From assembly GCF_016907715.1 (NCBI RefSeq), contig NZ_JAFBCM010000001.1, positions 5,208,001-5,272,000 on the forward strand: 64,000 bases of DNA, read 5' to 3'. Shown here piece after piece: positions 9,057 through 17,211 of the stretch. The stretch is from Tenggerimyces flavus. Its GTDB lineage: Bacteria; Actinomycetota; Actinomycetes; Propionibacteriales; Actinopolymorphaceae. The notes beneath the pieces were generated by a model. The model was given only the letters and a program-made list of their open reading frames with translations. It did not search any database and was not told the DNA's origin. Each line of letters starts with the position of its first letter. The first letter of the stretch is position 1. Made by a program: the position numbers and the translations under genes.

Positions 9057-9461
9057 TCAGCTGAGCTGCGCGAACAGGCTGGCCATGTCCGAGCAGATCC
9101 ACTCCTCGGCGATCAGCCCGTTGTCGTTCACGCGGTAGAGCTCGTTGCTCTCGTACGTCACCGTGCGCCCCGTCGCCGGGATGCCCTGGAACTCCCCCGT
9201 GTGCGTCCCGGTGAACGTCAGCCGGACGGCCACCCGGTCGCCCGAGCCGAAGGCGTCCTCGACCGTCGCCTTCATGTCCGGGAACGCCTGCTTGAAGTAG
9301 TCGACGCCGAGCTTCCAGGTGTCGATCCCCGTACGCTGCGGCACACCGGCGATGTTGATGATGAACTCGGGCTCCATGCGAGCCATGCAGGTCTCCAGAT
9401 CGCCCGCGTTCAATGCGTCCACGGTCGACCGGAGCAGCTCCACGTTCTGATTGGTTTCCAT
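9057..9461 (-). CDS. SnoaL-like / ester cyclase-type NTF2-fold protein
   Basis: A 134-residue protein of the SnoaL-like NTF2 fold: an N-terminal helix pair (VELLRSTVDALNAGDLE), then FTGTHTGEFQGIPATGRTV, the typical ester-cyclase strand region, and a C-terminal EEWICSDMASLFAQL. Such proteins include polyketide cyclases and small isomerases; no substrate is implied here. ATG 9461 has GGAGGTGAG six bases upstream. It is divergent from the MarR gene, which suggests it is that regulator's target. Confidence 0.8.
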   Translation of the reverse strand: METNQNVELLRSTVDALNAGDLETCMARMEPEFIINIAGVPQRTGIDTWKLGVDYFKQAFPDMKATVEDAFGSGDRVAVRLTFTGTHTGEFQGIPATGRTVTYESNELYRVNDNGLIAEEWICSDMASLFAQLS

Positions 9462-9488
9462 TCCGCTCACCTCCATTGGTGGTGAGCG

Positions 9489-9509
9489 TACAACATTGTG
9501 TAGTAGCCT
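9489..9509. promoter_or_regulatory. putative MarR operator and -10 box between the divergent genes
   Basis: An imperfect 14-bp palindrome, TACAACATTGTGTA (9489-9502, 10 of 14 positions symmetric), lies in the 54-base gap between the SnoaL-like gene and marR. Next to it, TAGCCT (9504-9509) sits six bases before the MarR ATG, as a -10 box for a leaderless transcript. Binding there would block both promoters. Confidence 0.45.
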
Positions 9510-9515
9510 CACTAT

Positions 9516-9971
9516 ATGACTTCCGACACGCCAGCCACCGCGGTCCTCGGGCTCCTGCAGGGGATCAGCATGGTGCTCGCGGAGGACCTGGCCGAGTTCG
9601 CCGAACGCGAGGGCATGACGCCGGCGCGCGTCCACCTGCTGTGGGCGCTCGGCGAAGAGGGCGCGATGCCGTCGCATCGGTTGGCGAAACGGCTCGACGT
9701 CACGCCGCGTACGGTCACCGGCCTGGTCGACCGACTCGCCGAGAGCGGGCACGTCACCAGGTCCGCGCATCCCGACGACCGGCGCTCCACGCTGGTAACG
9801 CCCACCAAGAAGGGCGACGCCTTCACGGCCCGACTCCAGGCGATGCAGGACGAGCTCCTCCGCGACCTGTTCACCGACTTCCCCGCCGAACGCCTCGAGC
9901 CGCTCCGCATCGACCTCACCCGACTGTTCGAACGCATGCAAGAGCTCGTCGCCGCCGCCAAGCAGCACTGA
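9516..9971 (+). CDS. MarR-family transcriptional regulator
   Basis: A 151-residue winged-helix repressor. The recognition helix region is SHRLAKRLDVTPRTVTGLVDRL and the wing is GHVTRSAHPDDRRSTLVTPT, whose DxRS arginine contacts DNA in the family. Terminal helices would form the dimer. There is no ribosome-binding site, but TAGCCT lies six bases before the ATG, pointing to a leaderless mRNA. It probably represses itself and the divergent SnoaL-like gene. Confidence 0.9.
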   Translation: MTSDTPATAVLGLLQGISMVLAEDLAEFAEREGMTPARVHLLWALGEEGAMPSHRLAKRLDVTPRTVTGLVDRLAESGHVTRSAHPDDRRSTLVTPTKKGDAFTARLQAMQDELLRDLFTDFPAERLEPLRIDLTRLFERMQELVAAAKQH

Positions 9972-10012
9972 CCCCGCTCCTCCGGGATTGTCAACTGCCT
10001 CTCGACGTCCTC

Positions 10013-10037
10013 GTTTTAGTCGTCTAGACTAAAACGA
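10013..10037. promoter_or_regulatory. perfect inverted repeat upstream of the VWA operon, candidate NrtR-type operator
   Basis: Arms CGTTTTAGTC and GACTAAAACG are exact inverse complements around GTCTA. It is AT-rich in a G+C-rich setting and ends 24 bases before the first gene of an operon whose third gene is an NrtR-like regulator. TAGTC/GACTA half-sites are in keeping with palindromic sites of Nudix-related regulators. Autoregulation is inferred. Confidence 0.6.
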
Positions 10038-10061
10038 CGCCAACCAAGTGGAGGGGACACC

Positions 10062-10970
10062 ATGGGATACGGACACTGGGACGACGACACGTACACCGCG
10101 GCACGCACGTACCGCAGAGCCCGCGGCCTCGACGACTTCGGCTACACCGCCGATCTGCGCGACCTGCCCAGCTCGGCGTGGGCAGTCCACCCGTCGCTCG
10201 ACCCGAAGGACGCCTTCCGGGAGAGCCGCGACTCCGACGACCACGCCCACTCGCTGCCGATCGCGGTGCTGTTCGACGTCACCGGCTCGATGGGGCGCGT
10301 GCCGCGCGTCATGCAGAGCAAGCTCGGCAAGCTGCACGGTCTGCTGGTCGACAAGGGGTACGCCGACGACCCGCAGATCCTGTTCGGCGGGATCGGCGAC
10401 GCCGACAGCGACCGCGTGCCGCTGCAGATCGGTCAGTTCGAGTCCGACAACCGGATGGACGAGCAGCTGCGCACGATCTTCCTGGAGGGCAACGGTGGCG
10501 GGCAGAAGTCGGAGAGCTACGAGCTCGCCGCGTACTTCATGGCGCGCCACATCGCCACCGACGCGTGGGAGAAGCGGCAGAAGAAGGGCTATCTGTTCAT
10601 CATCGGCGACGAGCTGAACAAGCCGCGGCTGGCGCGGCGACACGTGCGCGCGGTGATCGGCGACGACCTTCCGCAGGACGTCTCGGTCCCGTCGATCTAC
10701 GCCACGCTCGAGGAGCGCTGGCACGTCACGTACATCCTGCCCGGTGGGTCGAGCTACTACGACCACCTGGACATCGAGGACCACTGGCAGCGGCTGCTCG
10801 GCGAGCGGTTCGTGAAGCTGCCGGACCCGGCCGCGGTGTGCGAGCTCATCGCGCTGATCGTCGGCGTCGGTGAGGACCGCATCGACGTACGTACCGGGCT
10901 CGCCGACCTCGGCGACATCGGTTCGGGCGACGAGGCCGCCGCGGTACGGAAGGCGCTGGCGACCCGATGA
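10062..10970 (+). CDS. VWA-domain protein, first gene of the PurA-like/NrtR operon
   Basis: A 302-residue soluble protein with a von Willebrand A-like domain. LPIAVLFDVTGSMG (about residue 67) carries a DxTGSM metal-ion adhesion motif, and LFIIGDELNKP is a later acidic strand end. There is no signal peptide or membrane segment, so it acts in the cytosol, probably as a metal-dependent scaffold. ATG 10062 has GGAGGGG upstream. Its stop overlaps the start of the PurA-like gene by 4 nt (ATGA), so the two are translationally coupled. The biochemical role is not known. Confidence 0.75.
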   Translation: MGYGHWDDDTYTAARTYRRARGLDDFGYTADLRDLPSSAWAVHPSLDPKDAFRESRDSDDHAHSLPIAVLFDVTGSMGRVPRVMQSKLGKLHGLLVDKGYADDPQILFGGIGDADSDRVPLQIGQFESDNRMDEQLRTIFLEGNGGGQKSESYELAAYFMARHIATDAWEKRQKKGYLFIIGDELNKPRLARRHVRAVIGDDLPQDVSVPSIYATLEERWHVTYILPGGSSYYDHLDIEDHWQRLLGERFVKLPDPAAVCELIALIVGVGEDRIDVRTGLADLGDIGSGDEAAAVRKALATR

Positions 10971-12133
10971 ACGTCATCGTCGTCGACCTCGGTTTCGGCG
11001 ACGCCGGCAAGGGCGCGACCGTCGACTGGCTGTGCGCCACCCGGCCCGTCGCCGCGGTCGTCCGGTTCAACGGTGGCGCCCAGGCCGCGCACAACGTGGT
11101 CGCCGAGGGTCGGCACCACACGTTCTCCCAGTTCGGGTCGGGCACCTTCTCGGGGGTGCCCACCCTGCTGTCCGAGCACATGTTGGTCGAGCCGATCGCG
11201 CTCGCGGCCGAGGCCCGCGCGCTCGAGGCGCTGGGCGTCGCCGATCCGTTGGCGCTTGTCTCGGTACACGAACGGGCGCTGCTCACCACCCCGATCCACG
11301 TCGCCGCCAACCGGGCGCGCGACGAGACCCGCCGGCACGGCTCGTGCGGCAAGGGGATCGGCGAGACGGCGTCGTACGCACTGACCCGCGAGGCGCCACA
11401 GGTCGCGGACTGCCGCGACCCGGGCCGGCTCCGGCGGCAGCTCGAGGAACTCGCCAGGCACTACGAGCCGCTGGTCGGACCCAGCTCGGTCGATGAGCTC
11501 GTCGCGCTCTATCGCGAGTTCGCCTCGGCGGTACGGATCGTCGACTCTCTGCCGAGCGGGCGGCTCGTCTTCGAGGGCGCGCAAGGAGTGTTGCTGGACG
11601 AGTGGCGTGGGTTTCATCCGCACACGACGTGGTCGACCGTGGAGCCACGGAACGCCCGCCGGCTGGGTGGCACGTACGTGCTCGGCGTCGTGCGGACATA
11701 CCAAACCAGGCATGGCGCGGGTCCGTTCCCGACCGAGGATCCGACGCTGCGCCATCCCGAGCCGCACAACGCCACCGGCGAGTTCCAGGGGGCGTTCCGG
11801 CTCGGGCACTTCGACCCGATCCTGCTGCGGTACGCGATCGCTTCCTGCGGCGGTGTCGACGGGCTCGCGGTCACGCATCTGGACGTCGCTCCCGGGCAGG
11901 CGGCCGCGGCGTACCTCACCGAGGAGGGGCTGGTCGACGAGTTGCCCTGCGGTCCGTGGCAGGACCTCGCCTACCAGGAGCGGCTCACCAAGCTGCTGAC
12001 CACCGCGGAGCCCGTGCTCACGTCGATGCCGGCCGATCCGGTGCCGTGGATCGAGGAGCAGCTGGGCGTCCCGGTGGTCCTCACCGCCTACGGTCCGGAC
12101 CGCGCCGACCGCAGGAGCAGGGTTGCGGCATGA
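10967..12133 (+). CDS. divergent adenylosuccinate synthetase-like enzyme
   Basis: 388 residues, shorter than housekeeping PurA (about 425-430). It keeps the general PurA layout: GDAGKG for canonical GDEGKGK with the catalytic Asp kept, a His in the GGAQAAHN segment where PurA has NAGHT, GSCGKGIGE in place of the TTGRGIGP loop, FEGAQGVLLD, and TRHGAGPFPTED. The usual QWGDEGKGK signature and the TSSN segment are altered (FGDAGKGA, TWSTVEPRN). I infer a nucleotide ligase related to PurA but acting on another substrate. It differs from phage PurZ, which loses the catalytic Asp. Start overlaps the VWA stop. Confidence 0.8.
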   Translation: MNVIVVDLGFGDAGKGATVDWLCATRPVAAVVRFNGGAQAAHNVVAEGRHHTFSQFGSGTFSGVPTLLSEHMLVEPIALAAEARALEALGVADPLALVSVHERALLTTPIHVAANRARDETRRHGSCGKGIGETASYALTREAPQVADCRDPGRLRRQLEELARHYEPLVGPSSVDELVALYREFASAVRIVDSLPSGRLVFEGAQGVLLDEWRGFHPHTTWSTVEPRNARRLGGTYVLGVVRTYQTRHGAGPFPTEDPTLRHPEPHNATGEFQGAFRLGHFDPILLRYAIASCGGVDGLAVTHLDVAPGQAAAAYLTEEGLVDELPCGPWQDLAYQERLTKLLTTAEPVLTSMPADPVPWIEEQLGVPVVLTAYGPDRADRRSRVAA

Positions 12134-12142
12134 TCGCTGATC

Positions 12143-12781
12143 GTGGAGCTCGATCAGTCCGCCGTCTCGATCGACGTCGTCGCGCTGCGATTCTGGCCTG
12201 ACGACGGGCAGGTCACGTTCGGCATCGCGCGGCGCCCGCGTGGCCCGTACGAGGGTCGGCGCGCGCTGCCCGGCGTCCTGCTCGGGCTCGGTGCGCGGCT
12301 CGAGGGCGACGCGCGGCGCGCGGTGACGGAGAAGCTCGGCGTTCCCGCTGACCACATCCTGGCGGTCGGGCAGCTCGTCACGTTCGACGAACCGAACCGG
12401 GACCCGCGCGGCCCGACCCTGTCGATCGCGATGTGGGCGGTGATCGGCCAGTACGACGGCGACACGCTCGCGCAGTGGGTGCCGTTCGACGACCACCCGA
12501 GGCTGGCGTTCGACCACGACCAGATCGTCGCCACCTCGCGGGGTCTCTTGGCGGGGAAGCTGTGGAGGGACCTGGCGTTCACGCGGGCACTCACCGGCGA
12601 GGCGTTCCCGGCGACCCGGGCGGTCTCGCTTACGGCCACGCTGACCGCCACGCGACCCGACCCCGGCAACCTGAACCGGACGCTGGCGGGCATCGAGGGC
12701 CTGGAACGTACCGACGAACGCACCCGGGTGCGCGCCACCGGACGTCCTGCGGCGGTGTGGCGGTGGGTCACTCCCCCGTAG
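12143..12781 (+). CDS. NrtR-like Nudix-winged-helix transcriptional regulator
   Basis: 212 residues: an N-terminal Nudix-like domain (about 1-130) whose catalytic box is degenerate (GALPGVLLGLGARLEGDARRAVTEKL has no REUXEE glutamates), then a C-terminal winged helix ending TGRPAAVWRW, which is typical of NrtR regulators. NrtR proteins bind ADP-ribose or related NAD metabolites through the Nudix domain and release DNA. GTG 12143 follows the PurA-like stop by nine bases. It probably controls its own operon through the palindrome at 10013-10037. Confidence 0.8.
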   Translation: MELDQSAVSIDVVALRFWPDDGQVTFGIARRPRGPYEGRRALPGVLLGLGARLEGDARRAVTEKLGVPADHILAVGQLVTFDEPNRDPRGPTLSIAMWAVIGQYDGDTLAQWVPFDDHPRLAFDHDQIVATSRGLLAGKLWRDLAFTRALTGEAFPATRAVSLTATLTATRPDPGNLNRTLAGIEGLERTDERTRVRATGRPAAVWRWVTPP

Positions 12782-12832
12782 GTCGGAGCCGATCTCACCT
12801 GCACGGATGAGTCCGCACGCGCCGAGGCGCCA

Positions 12833-12838
12833 TAGGCT
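12833..12838 (+). promoter_or_regulatory. -10 box for a probable leaderless sensor-kinase transcript
   Basis: TAGGCT ends six bases before the GTG start at 12845, and no ribosome-binding site is present. The same box and spacing occur at several other genes in the window. Confidence 0.45.
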
Positions 12839-12844
12839 CGGTTC

Positions 12845-14071
12845 GTGCAGGAGCAACGTGGAGCGCGACCGCTGTTCTGGTTCCGCGCCCACCTGCAGAA
12901 GATCGACATCGGATTCGCGGTCGTCGTCACGATCGCCAACCTGCTCGGGCTGCTGGTCCGCGACTATGGCGCCGGCGCGCCCCCGTTCCGGGACCCGGAC
13001 TTCTGGGCGGTGCTCTTCGCCCTCGCCGCCGGCGCGCCGCTGGCGGTGCGACGCCGGTACCCGGTGCTGGTCGCGCTCGCCGTCGGCGCTGGGTACTACC
13101 TCGCCGGCTTCCTCGGCTACAGCTCGCTGGGCGGCTCGTTCGCCGTTCTCGTCGCGACGTACACGCTCGGCATGCACGCGGCGCTGCTGCCTGGGCTGCT
13201 CATCGTCGCCGCGTCGACGGGCGGCTCGCTGGTCTACGCGTTCATGCACCAGGAGTCGTTCGCCGCGCAGGGCCAGGCGCTCGGGCCGGAGGTGCTCGGC
13301 GCGATCGTCATCCAGTTCATCGGGCTGTGGGCCGTCGGCCGAACGCTGCGTGCGCGCCGGATCTATCTCGACGACCTCGAGGACCGCGCGGACCGGTTGG
13401 AACGTACGGCCGCCGCGGAGGTCCGTGCCGCGCTGGCGGAGGAACGGACGCGCGTGGCGCGGGAGCTGCACGACGTCGTCGCCCACCACGTGAGCGTGAT
13501 GACCGTTCAGGCGGCGGCCGCCCGGCGCACGGTGAAGCGGGCGCCGGATCGCAGCATCGAGGCGATGCAGGCGGTCGAGGAGACCGGGCGGGAGGCGCTC
13601 GCCGAGATGCGCCGGATCGTCGGCGCTTTGCGCGAGACCGACGAGGGTACGGAGGCGCGCGAGCTGGCGCCGCAGGCTGGCGTCTCCGAGCTCGACCATC
13701 TGCTGGAGCGGGCTCGCGAGGCTGGTCTGGAGGTCGACTTCACGGTGGTCGGCTCGGAGCGTCCGTTGCCGTCGAGCGTGGACCTGGCGATCTTCCGGGT
13801 CGTCCAGGAGTCGCTCACGAACACGTTGAAGCACGCCGGGCCGACGCGCGCGGCCGTGCTGTTGCGGTACGAGCCGGACGCCGTGGTGGTCGCGGTGACG
13901 GACGACGGTGGTCGCGGCCGGCCTGCTACTCCCGGGCGGCGTCCGGGGCATGGGTTGGTCGGGATGCGGGAGCGGGTCACGTTGAACGGAGGAACGTTGG
14001 AGACACGACCGCGTTCGGTCGGCGGCTTCGAGGTCGTCGCACGGCTGCCGCTCGACCGGGTGGCATCGTGA
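12845..14071 (+). CDS. two-component sensor histidine kinase (NarL/LuxR-partner type)
   Basis: A 408-residue membrane kinase: four to six hydrophobic segments in residues 20-165, a short linker helix, then a HisKA_3 dimerisation domain with the phospho-acceptor in ELHDVVAHH (about residue 211) and an HATPase_c domain (QESLTNTLKHAG, DDGGRGRPA, GHGLVGMRERV). With no periplasmic sensor domain it probably senses within the membrane. It overlaps the response regulator by 4 nt. The signal is unknown. Confidence 0.93.
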   Translation: MQEQRGARPLFWFRAHLQKIDIGFAVVVTIANLLGLLVRDYGAGAPPFRDPDFWAVLFALAAGAPLAVRRRYPVLVALAVGAGYYLAGFLGYSSLGGSFAVLVATYTLGMHAALLPGLLIVAASTGGSLVYAFMHQESFAAQGQALGPEVLGAIVIQFIGLWAVGRTLRARRIYLDDLEDRADRLERTAAAEVRAALAEERTRVARELHDVVAHHVSVMTVQAAAARRTVKRAPDRSIEAMQAVEETGREALAEMRRIVGALRETDEGTEARELAPQAGVSELDHLLERAREAGLEVDFTVVGSERPLPSSVDLAIFRVVQESLTNTLKHAGPTRAAVLLRYEPDAVVVAVTDDGGRGRPATPGRRPGHGLVGMRERVTLNGGTLETRPRSVGGFEVVARLPLDRVAS

Positions 14072-14757
14072 CCACACCTGCGACGCCGGTTCGGGTACTG
14101 CTCGTCGACGACCAGCCGTTGCTGCGTACCGGCTTCAAGATGATCCTCGAGTCCGAGCCGGACATCGCCGTGGTCGGCGAGGCAGGCGACGGCGAGAAGG
14201 CGGTCAGTGAGGCGCGGGCGCTGCAGCCGGACGTGGTCCTGATGGACATCCGGATGCCGCGGATGGACGGCGTCGAGGCCACCCGGCAGATCACGGGCAC
14301 GGACCGTTCGAGCTCGGTGAAGGTGCTCGTGCTGACGACGTTCGACCTCGACGAGTACATCGTCGAGGCGTTGAAGGCCGGAGCGTCGGGCTTCCTGCTG
14401 AAGGACGTACCGCCTGACGACCTCGTCGAAGCCATCCGCATCGTCGCCCGCGGCGACGCCGTCGTCGCCCCCGGCGTCACTCGGCGACTGCTCGACCGCT
14501 TCGCGCAGAACCTGTCGAGTCCGAACGAGAAGGTCAACGATCTCGTTGCCCGCTTGACCGAACGCGAACGCGAAGTCCTGCGGCACGTGGCACGCGGCCT
14601 GTCCAACAACGAGATCGCGGGCGAGCTGTTCGTGTCGGAGACGACCGTGAAGACCCACGTGGGCAACGTGCTCGCCAAGTTGGGCTTGCGCGATCGCGTC
14701 CAGGCCGTGGTCTTCGCCTACGAGAGCGGCCTCACCCGCCCCGGCGGCGCGACCTAG
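14068..14757 (+). CDS. NarL/FixJ-type response regulator
   Basis: 229 residues: receiver domain with acidic pocket VDDQ, phospho-Asp in VVLMDIRMPRMDG (about residue 59), Thr in LTTFD and Lys in LLKDV, then a LuxR-type helix-turn-helix (LTEREREVLRHVARGLSNNEIAGELFVSE). GTG 14068 overlaps the kinase stop (GTGA), so the pair is co-translated. Repeat C1 lies just downstream and may end the transcript. Confidence 0.94.
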   Translation: MTTPATPVRVLLVDDQPLLRTGFKMILESEPDIAVVGEAGDGEKAVSEARALQPDVVLMDIRMPRMDGVEATRQITGTDRSSSVKVLVLTTFDLDEYIVEALKAGASGFLLKDVPPDDLVEAIRIVARGDAVVAPGVTRRLLDRFAQNLSSPNEKVNDLVARLTEREREVLRHVARGLSNNEIAGELFVSETTVKTHVGNVLAKLGLRDRVQAVVFAYESGLTRPGGAT

Positions 14758-14792
14758 GTCGCGCCGCGCGCCGCCAACGATCAGGTTTACAC

Positions 14793-14865
14793 GGCCAGTG
14801 GCCCCTCTACCTGGCGTCCACCCCACGCAAAGTGGCCAATGATCATGTCAACATGATCATTGGCC
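14793..14865 (-). repeat. palindromic repeat family C, copy C1
   Basis: 73-bp element, here in reverse orientation. Its 32-bp end palindrome has perfect 15-bp arms GGCCAATGATCATGT and ACATGATCATTGGCC around CA (14834-14865). The body reads GTGGGGTGGACGCCAGGTAG on the minus strand, as in C2 and C3. It lies between the converging response regulator and dppF-like gene, where it may stop both transcripts. A partial extra copy of the palindrome sequence is visible at 14773-14792. Confidence 0.88.
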
Positions 14866-14897
14866 CGGGATGCCGTGAGGCTCGGCGCGAGAGGCGA

Positions 14898-16199
14898 TCA
14901 GTACAGGTGGCAGGCGACGTCGACGGTGTTGGAGAGGCGGAGCTCGGGGTCGGTGCCCGGGTCGAAGTCGATCTGCACCTCGTTCGGCCGCGTCTCGACA
15001 CCGCGCACGCCACGCCACAGGGGCTCGTCAGGATCAGCAGCGCGCACGCGGTCGAGGAGCGCCTGAACGTCCTCCGACGCGAAGCCGCGACCGGGGCGGA
15101 GCACCGCGGTGTGGCTGGCGGCGTCGAGGTCGTCGAGGTTGCCGACGATCGCCCGCTCCGACTCGTACTCCTCCTCCGGCATCGCCACCCAGTGCTGCTC
15201 CAGCAGCGCGCGCAGGTCGCGGGTCTCCCATCCGCACGCGTCGAACGCGACCGGGCAGCGCGGATGGAACGAGCAGCCCAGCGGCGGCGCTGCGGCGTCG
15301 GGGATCTCGCCGCGCGGCAGGTCGCGGGCCACCGACTTCGACGGGTCCGGCTCGGGAACGGCCTTCAGCAACGCCTTCGTGTACGGGTGCTTGGGATCGG
15401 CGAAGATCTCCGCCGTCGGCCCGATCTCGACCACTCGGCCGAGGTAGCAGATCGCGATCCGGTCGCAGAAGAACTTCGCGGTCGCCAGGTCGTGCGTGAT
15501 GTAGACGTACGTGAGATCCAGGTCGCTCTTCAGCTCCAGCATCAGCTCGAGGATCTTCGCCCGCACCGACATGTCCAGCATCGACACCGGCTCGTCCGCG
15601 ACCAGCAACTCCGGCCGCATGATGATCGCCCGCGCCAGCACCGCCCGCTGCTTCTGCCCACCGGACAGGTCGCTCGGGTACTTCGTCAGGAACCGCTCGA
15701 CCGGGGACAGCCCCACCCGTTCCAGCGCCTCGGAGACCTTGGCCAGACGCTCGGCCTTCGACGAGACCGCCTTGTGGATCACCAGCGGATGCCCGACCGC
15801 GGTCTCGATGTCCATCGACGGGTTCAGCGCAGCGGACGGGTCCTGGAACACCATCTGCAGGTTCTTCCGGAACGGGCGCAGCTCCTTCTCGGAAAGCTTG
15901 GAAAGGTCCTGCCCGCGATAGAGCAGCTGCCCACCCGTCGGCTGAACGAGACCGAGCACGGCCCGCCCGAGCGTGGTCTTGCCACTGCCCGACTCCCCCA
16001 CGATGCCGAGCACCTCACCGCGGTGGAGCTGGAACGAGACCCCGTCGACGGCCTTGACCACTCCCCCGCCGGCACCGAAGACGCGGCCCAACGACCCACC
16101 ACGCAAGGCGAAATGGACCTCGAGATCGCGCGCCTCGATGATGACCTCACGGTCGTCAGAGGCAGACACAGAGGCGGAGGCCTCAGGCTTCGTCGGCAA
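14898..16199 (-). CDS. peptide/nickel ABC transporter ATP-binding protein (DppF/OppF type), extended
   Basis: ATPase subunit of the importer encoded by the five genes up to 20976. Walker A is GESGSGKTT, the signature LSGGQKQRA and Walker B LLVADEPVSMLD. The oligopeptide-type zinc/Cys region near the C-terminus (CSFHPRCPVAFDACG) is followed by about 95 further residues ending TVDVACHLY, making the protein 433 residues against about 330 usual. The start is TTG 16199, supported by GAGAGGAG seven bases upstream, and overlaps the dppD stop by 17 nt. The function of the tail is unknown. Confidence 0.92.
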   Translation of the reverse strand: MPTKPEASASVSASDDREVIIEARDLEVHFALRGGSLGRVFGAGGGVVKAVDGVSFQLHRGEVLGIVGESGSGKTTLGRAVLGLVQPTGGQLLYRGQDLSKLSEKELRPFRKNLQMVFQDPSAALNPSMDIETAVGHPLVIHKAVSSKAERLAKVSEALERVGLSPVERFLTKYPSDLSGGQKQRAVLARAIIMRPELLVADEPVSMLDMSVRAKILELMLELKSDLDLTYVYITHDLATAKFFCDRIAICYLGRVVEIGPTAEIFADPKHPYTKALLKAVPEPDPSKSVARDLPRGEIPDAAAPPLGCSFHPRCPVAFDACGWETRDLRALLEQHWVAMPEEEYESERAIVGNLDDLDAASHTAVLRPGRGFASEDVQALLDRVRAADPDEPLWRGVRGVETRPNEVQIDFDPGTDPELRLSNTVDVACHLY

Positions 16200-17211
16200 C
16201 GTCGATCTCCTCTCGCACCAGCCGCGCGCGCCCACCCGACGGGATCTCGGCCTCCGGCCCGTGCAGCCAGCACGTCACCCGCTGGCCCTGTGGCGTCATG
16301 ACCTCGATCGGATCCTGTTTGGAGCACACCTCCATCGCGTCCGGGCAACGCGGATGGAACCGGCACCCCGACGGCGGCTCGACCAGGTCCGGCGGCGAGC
16401 CCGGGATGTAATGCAGTCCCGTGGTCTGCAAGGAGATCGTCGACCGCAGCAGCTCCCGCGTGTACGGGTGCTGCGGCGCACCGAACACCTCGCGCGCGTC
16501 GCCCTCCTCGACGATGCCGCCGGCGTACATCACCGCGACCCGGTCGCACGCCTCCGCGACGATGCCCAGGTTGTGCGTGATCAGCAGCAGCGCGGTGTCG
16601 AAGTTGCGGCGCAGGTCGGCGAGGATCCGGATGATCTGCGCCTCGACCAGAACGTCCAACGCGGTCGTCGGCTCGTCGGCGACGATGAACGCCGGCCGCA
16701 GCACCAATGCCAGCGCGATCATGATGCGCTGCCGCATGCCGCCGGAGAACTCGTGCGGGAACGCGCGGTACCGCGTCGGCGGGATGCCCATCCGGCGCAG
16801 CGTGTCGATCGAGCGCCGCCGGGTCTCGTCCTTGCCGATGCTCGGCTCGTGCGTCCGGAGCGTCTCCTCGAAGTGCTCGGAGATCCGCATCAACGGATTG
16901 AGCCGGGTCAGCGGCTCCTGGAAGATCATCCCGAGCTCGGGCCCGCGCAGATCCTCGAGCTCGCGGCGGCCGACGCCGAGCAGGTCGGTGCCCTTGAAGT
17001 CGATCTCGCCGTCCGCCTTCGCCCCGGCGGGCAGCAGACCCAGCACGCCGCGGCCGAGGGTCGACTTGCCGCAGCCAGATTCGCCAACCAGGCCTAGGGT
17101 TTCGCCGGCGTGCAGGTTGAACGACACGCCATCGACAGCCCGGACAGGTCCACGCTCGGTGCCGTACCAGACCCGCAGGTCCGAGACCGACAGAACCCGT
17201 TCGCCGCTCAT
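16183..17211 (-). CDS. peptide ABC transporter ATP-binding protein (DppD/OppD type)
   Basis: 342-residue ATPase partner of the preceding protein: Walker [10 protein letters not shown], signature FSGGMRQRI, Walker [13 protein letters not shown], and the C-terminal oligopeptide motif ([14 protein letters not shown]) with two cysteine pairs. ATG 17211 overlaps the permease stop by 4 nt (ATGA). It energises import together with the DppF-like subunit. Confidence 0.94.
   Translation of the reverse strand: MSGERVLSVSDLRVWYGTERGPVRAVDGVSFNLHAGETLGLVGESGCGKSTLGRGVLGLLPAGAKADGEIDFKGTDLLGVGRRELEDLRGPELGMIFQEPLTRLNPLMRISEHFEETLRTHEPSIGKDETRRRSIDTLRRMGIPPTRYRAFPHEFSGGMRQRIMIALALVLRPAFIVADEPTTALDVLVEAQIIRILADLRRNFDTALLLITHNLGIVAEACDRVAVMYAGGIVEEGDAREVFGAPQHPYTRELLRSTISLQTTGLHYIPGSPPDLVEPPSGCRFHPRCPDAMEVCSKQDPIEVMTPQGQRVTCWLHGPEAEIPSGGRARLVREEIDVADEA

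Noticed and set aside
10757-14077. 1106-residue minus-strand frame
   Set aside because: It runs antisense to four or five well-supported genes (PurA-like, NrtR, kinase) and is Arg/Pro-rich with no recognisable domain. It is a product of high G+C composition.
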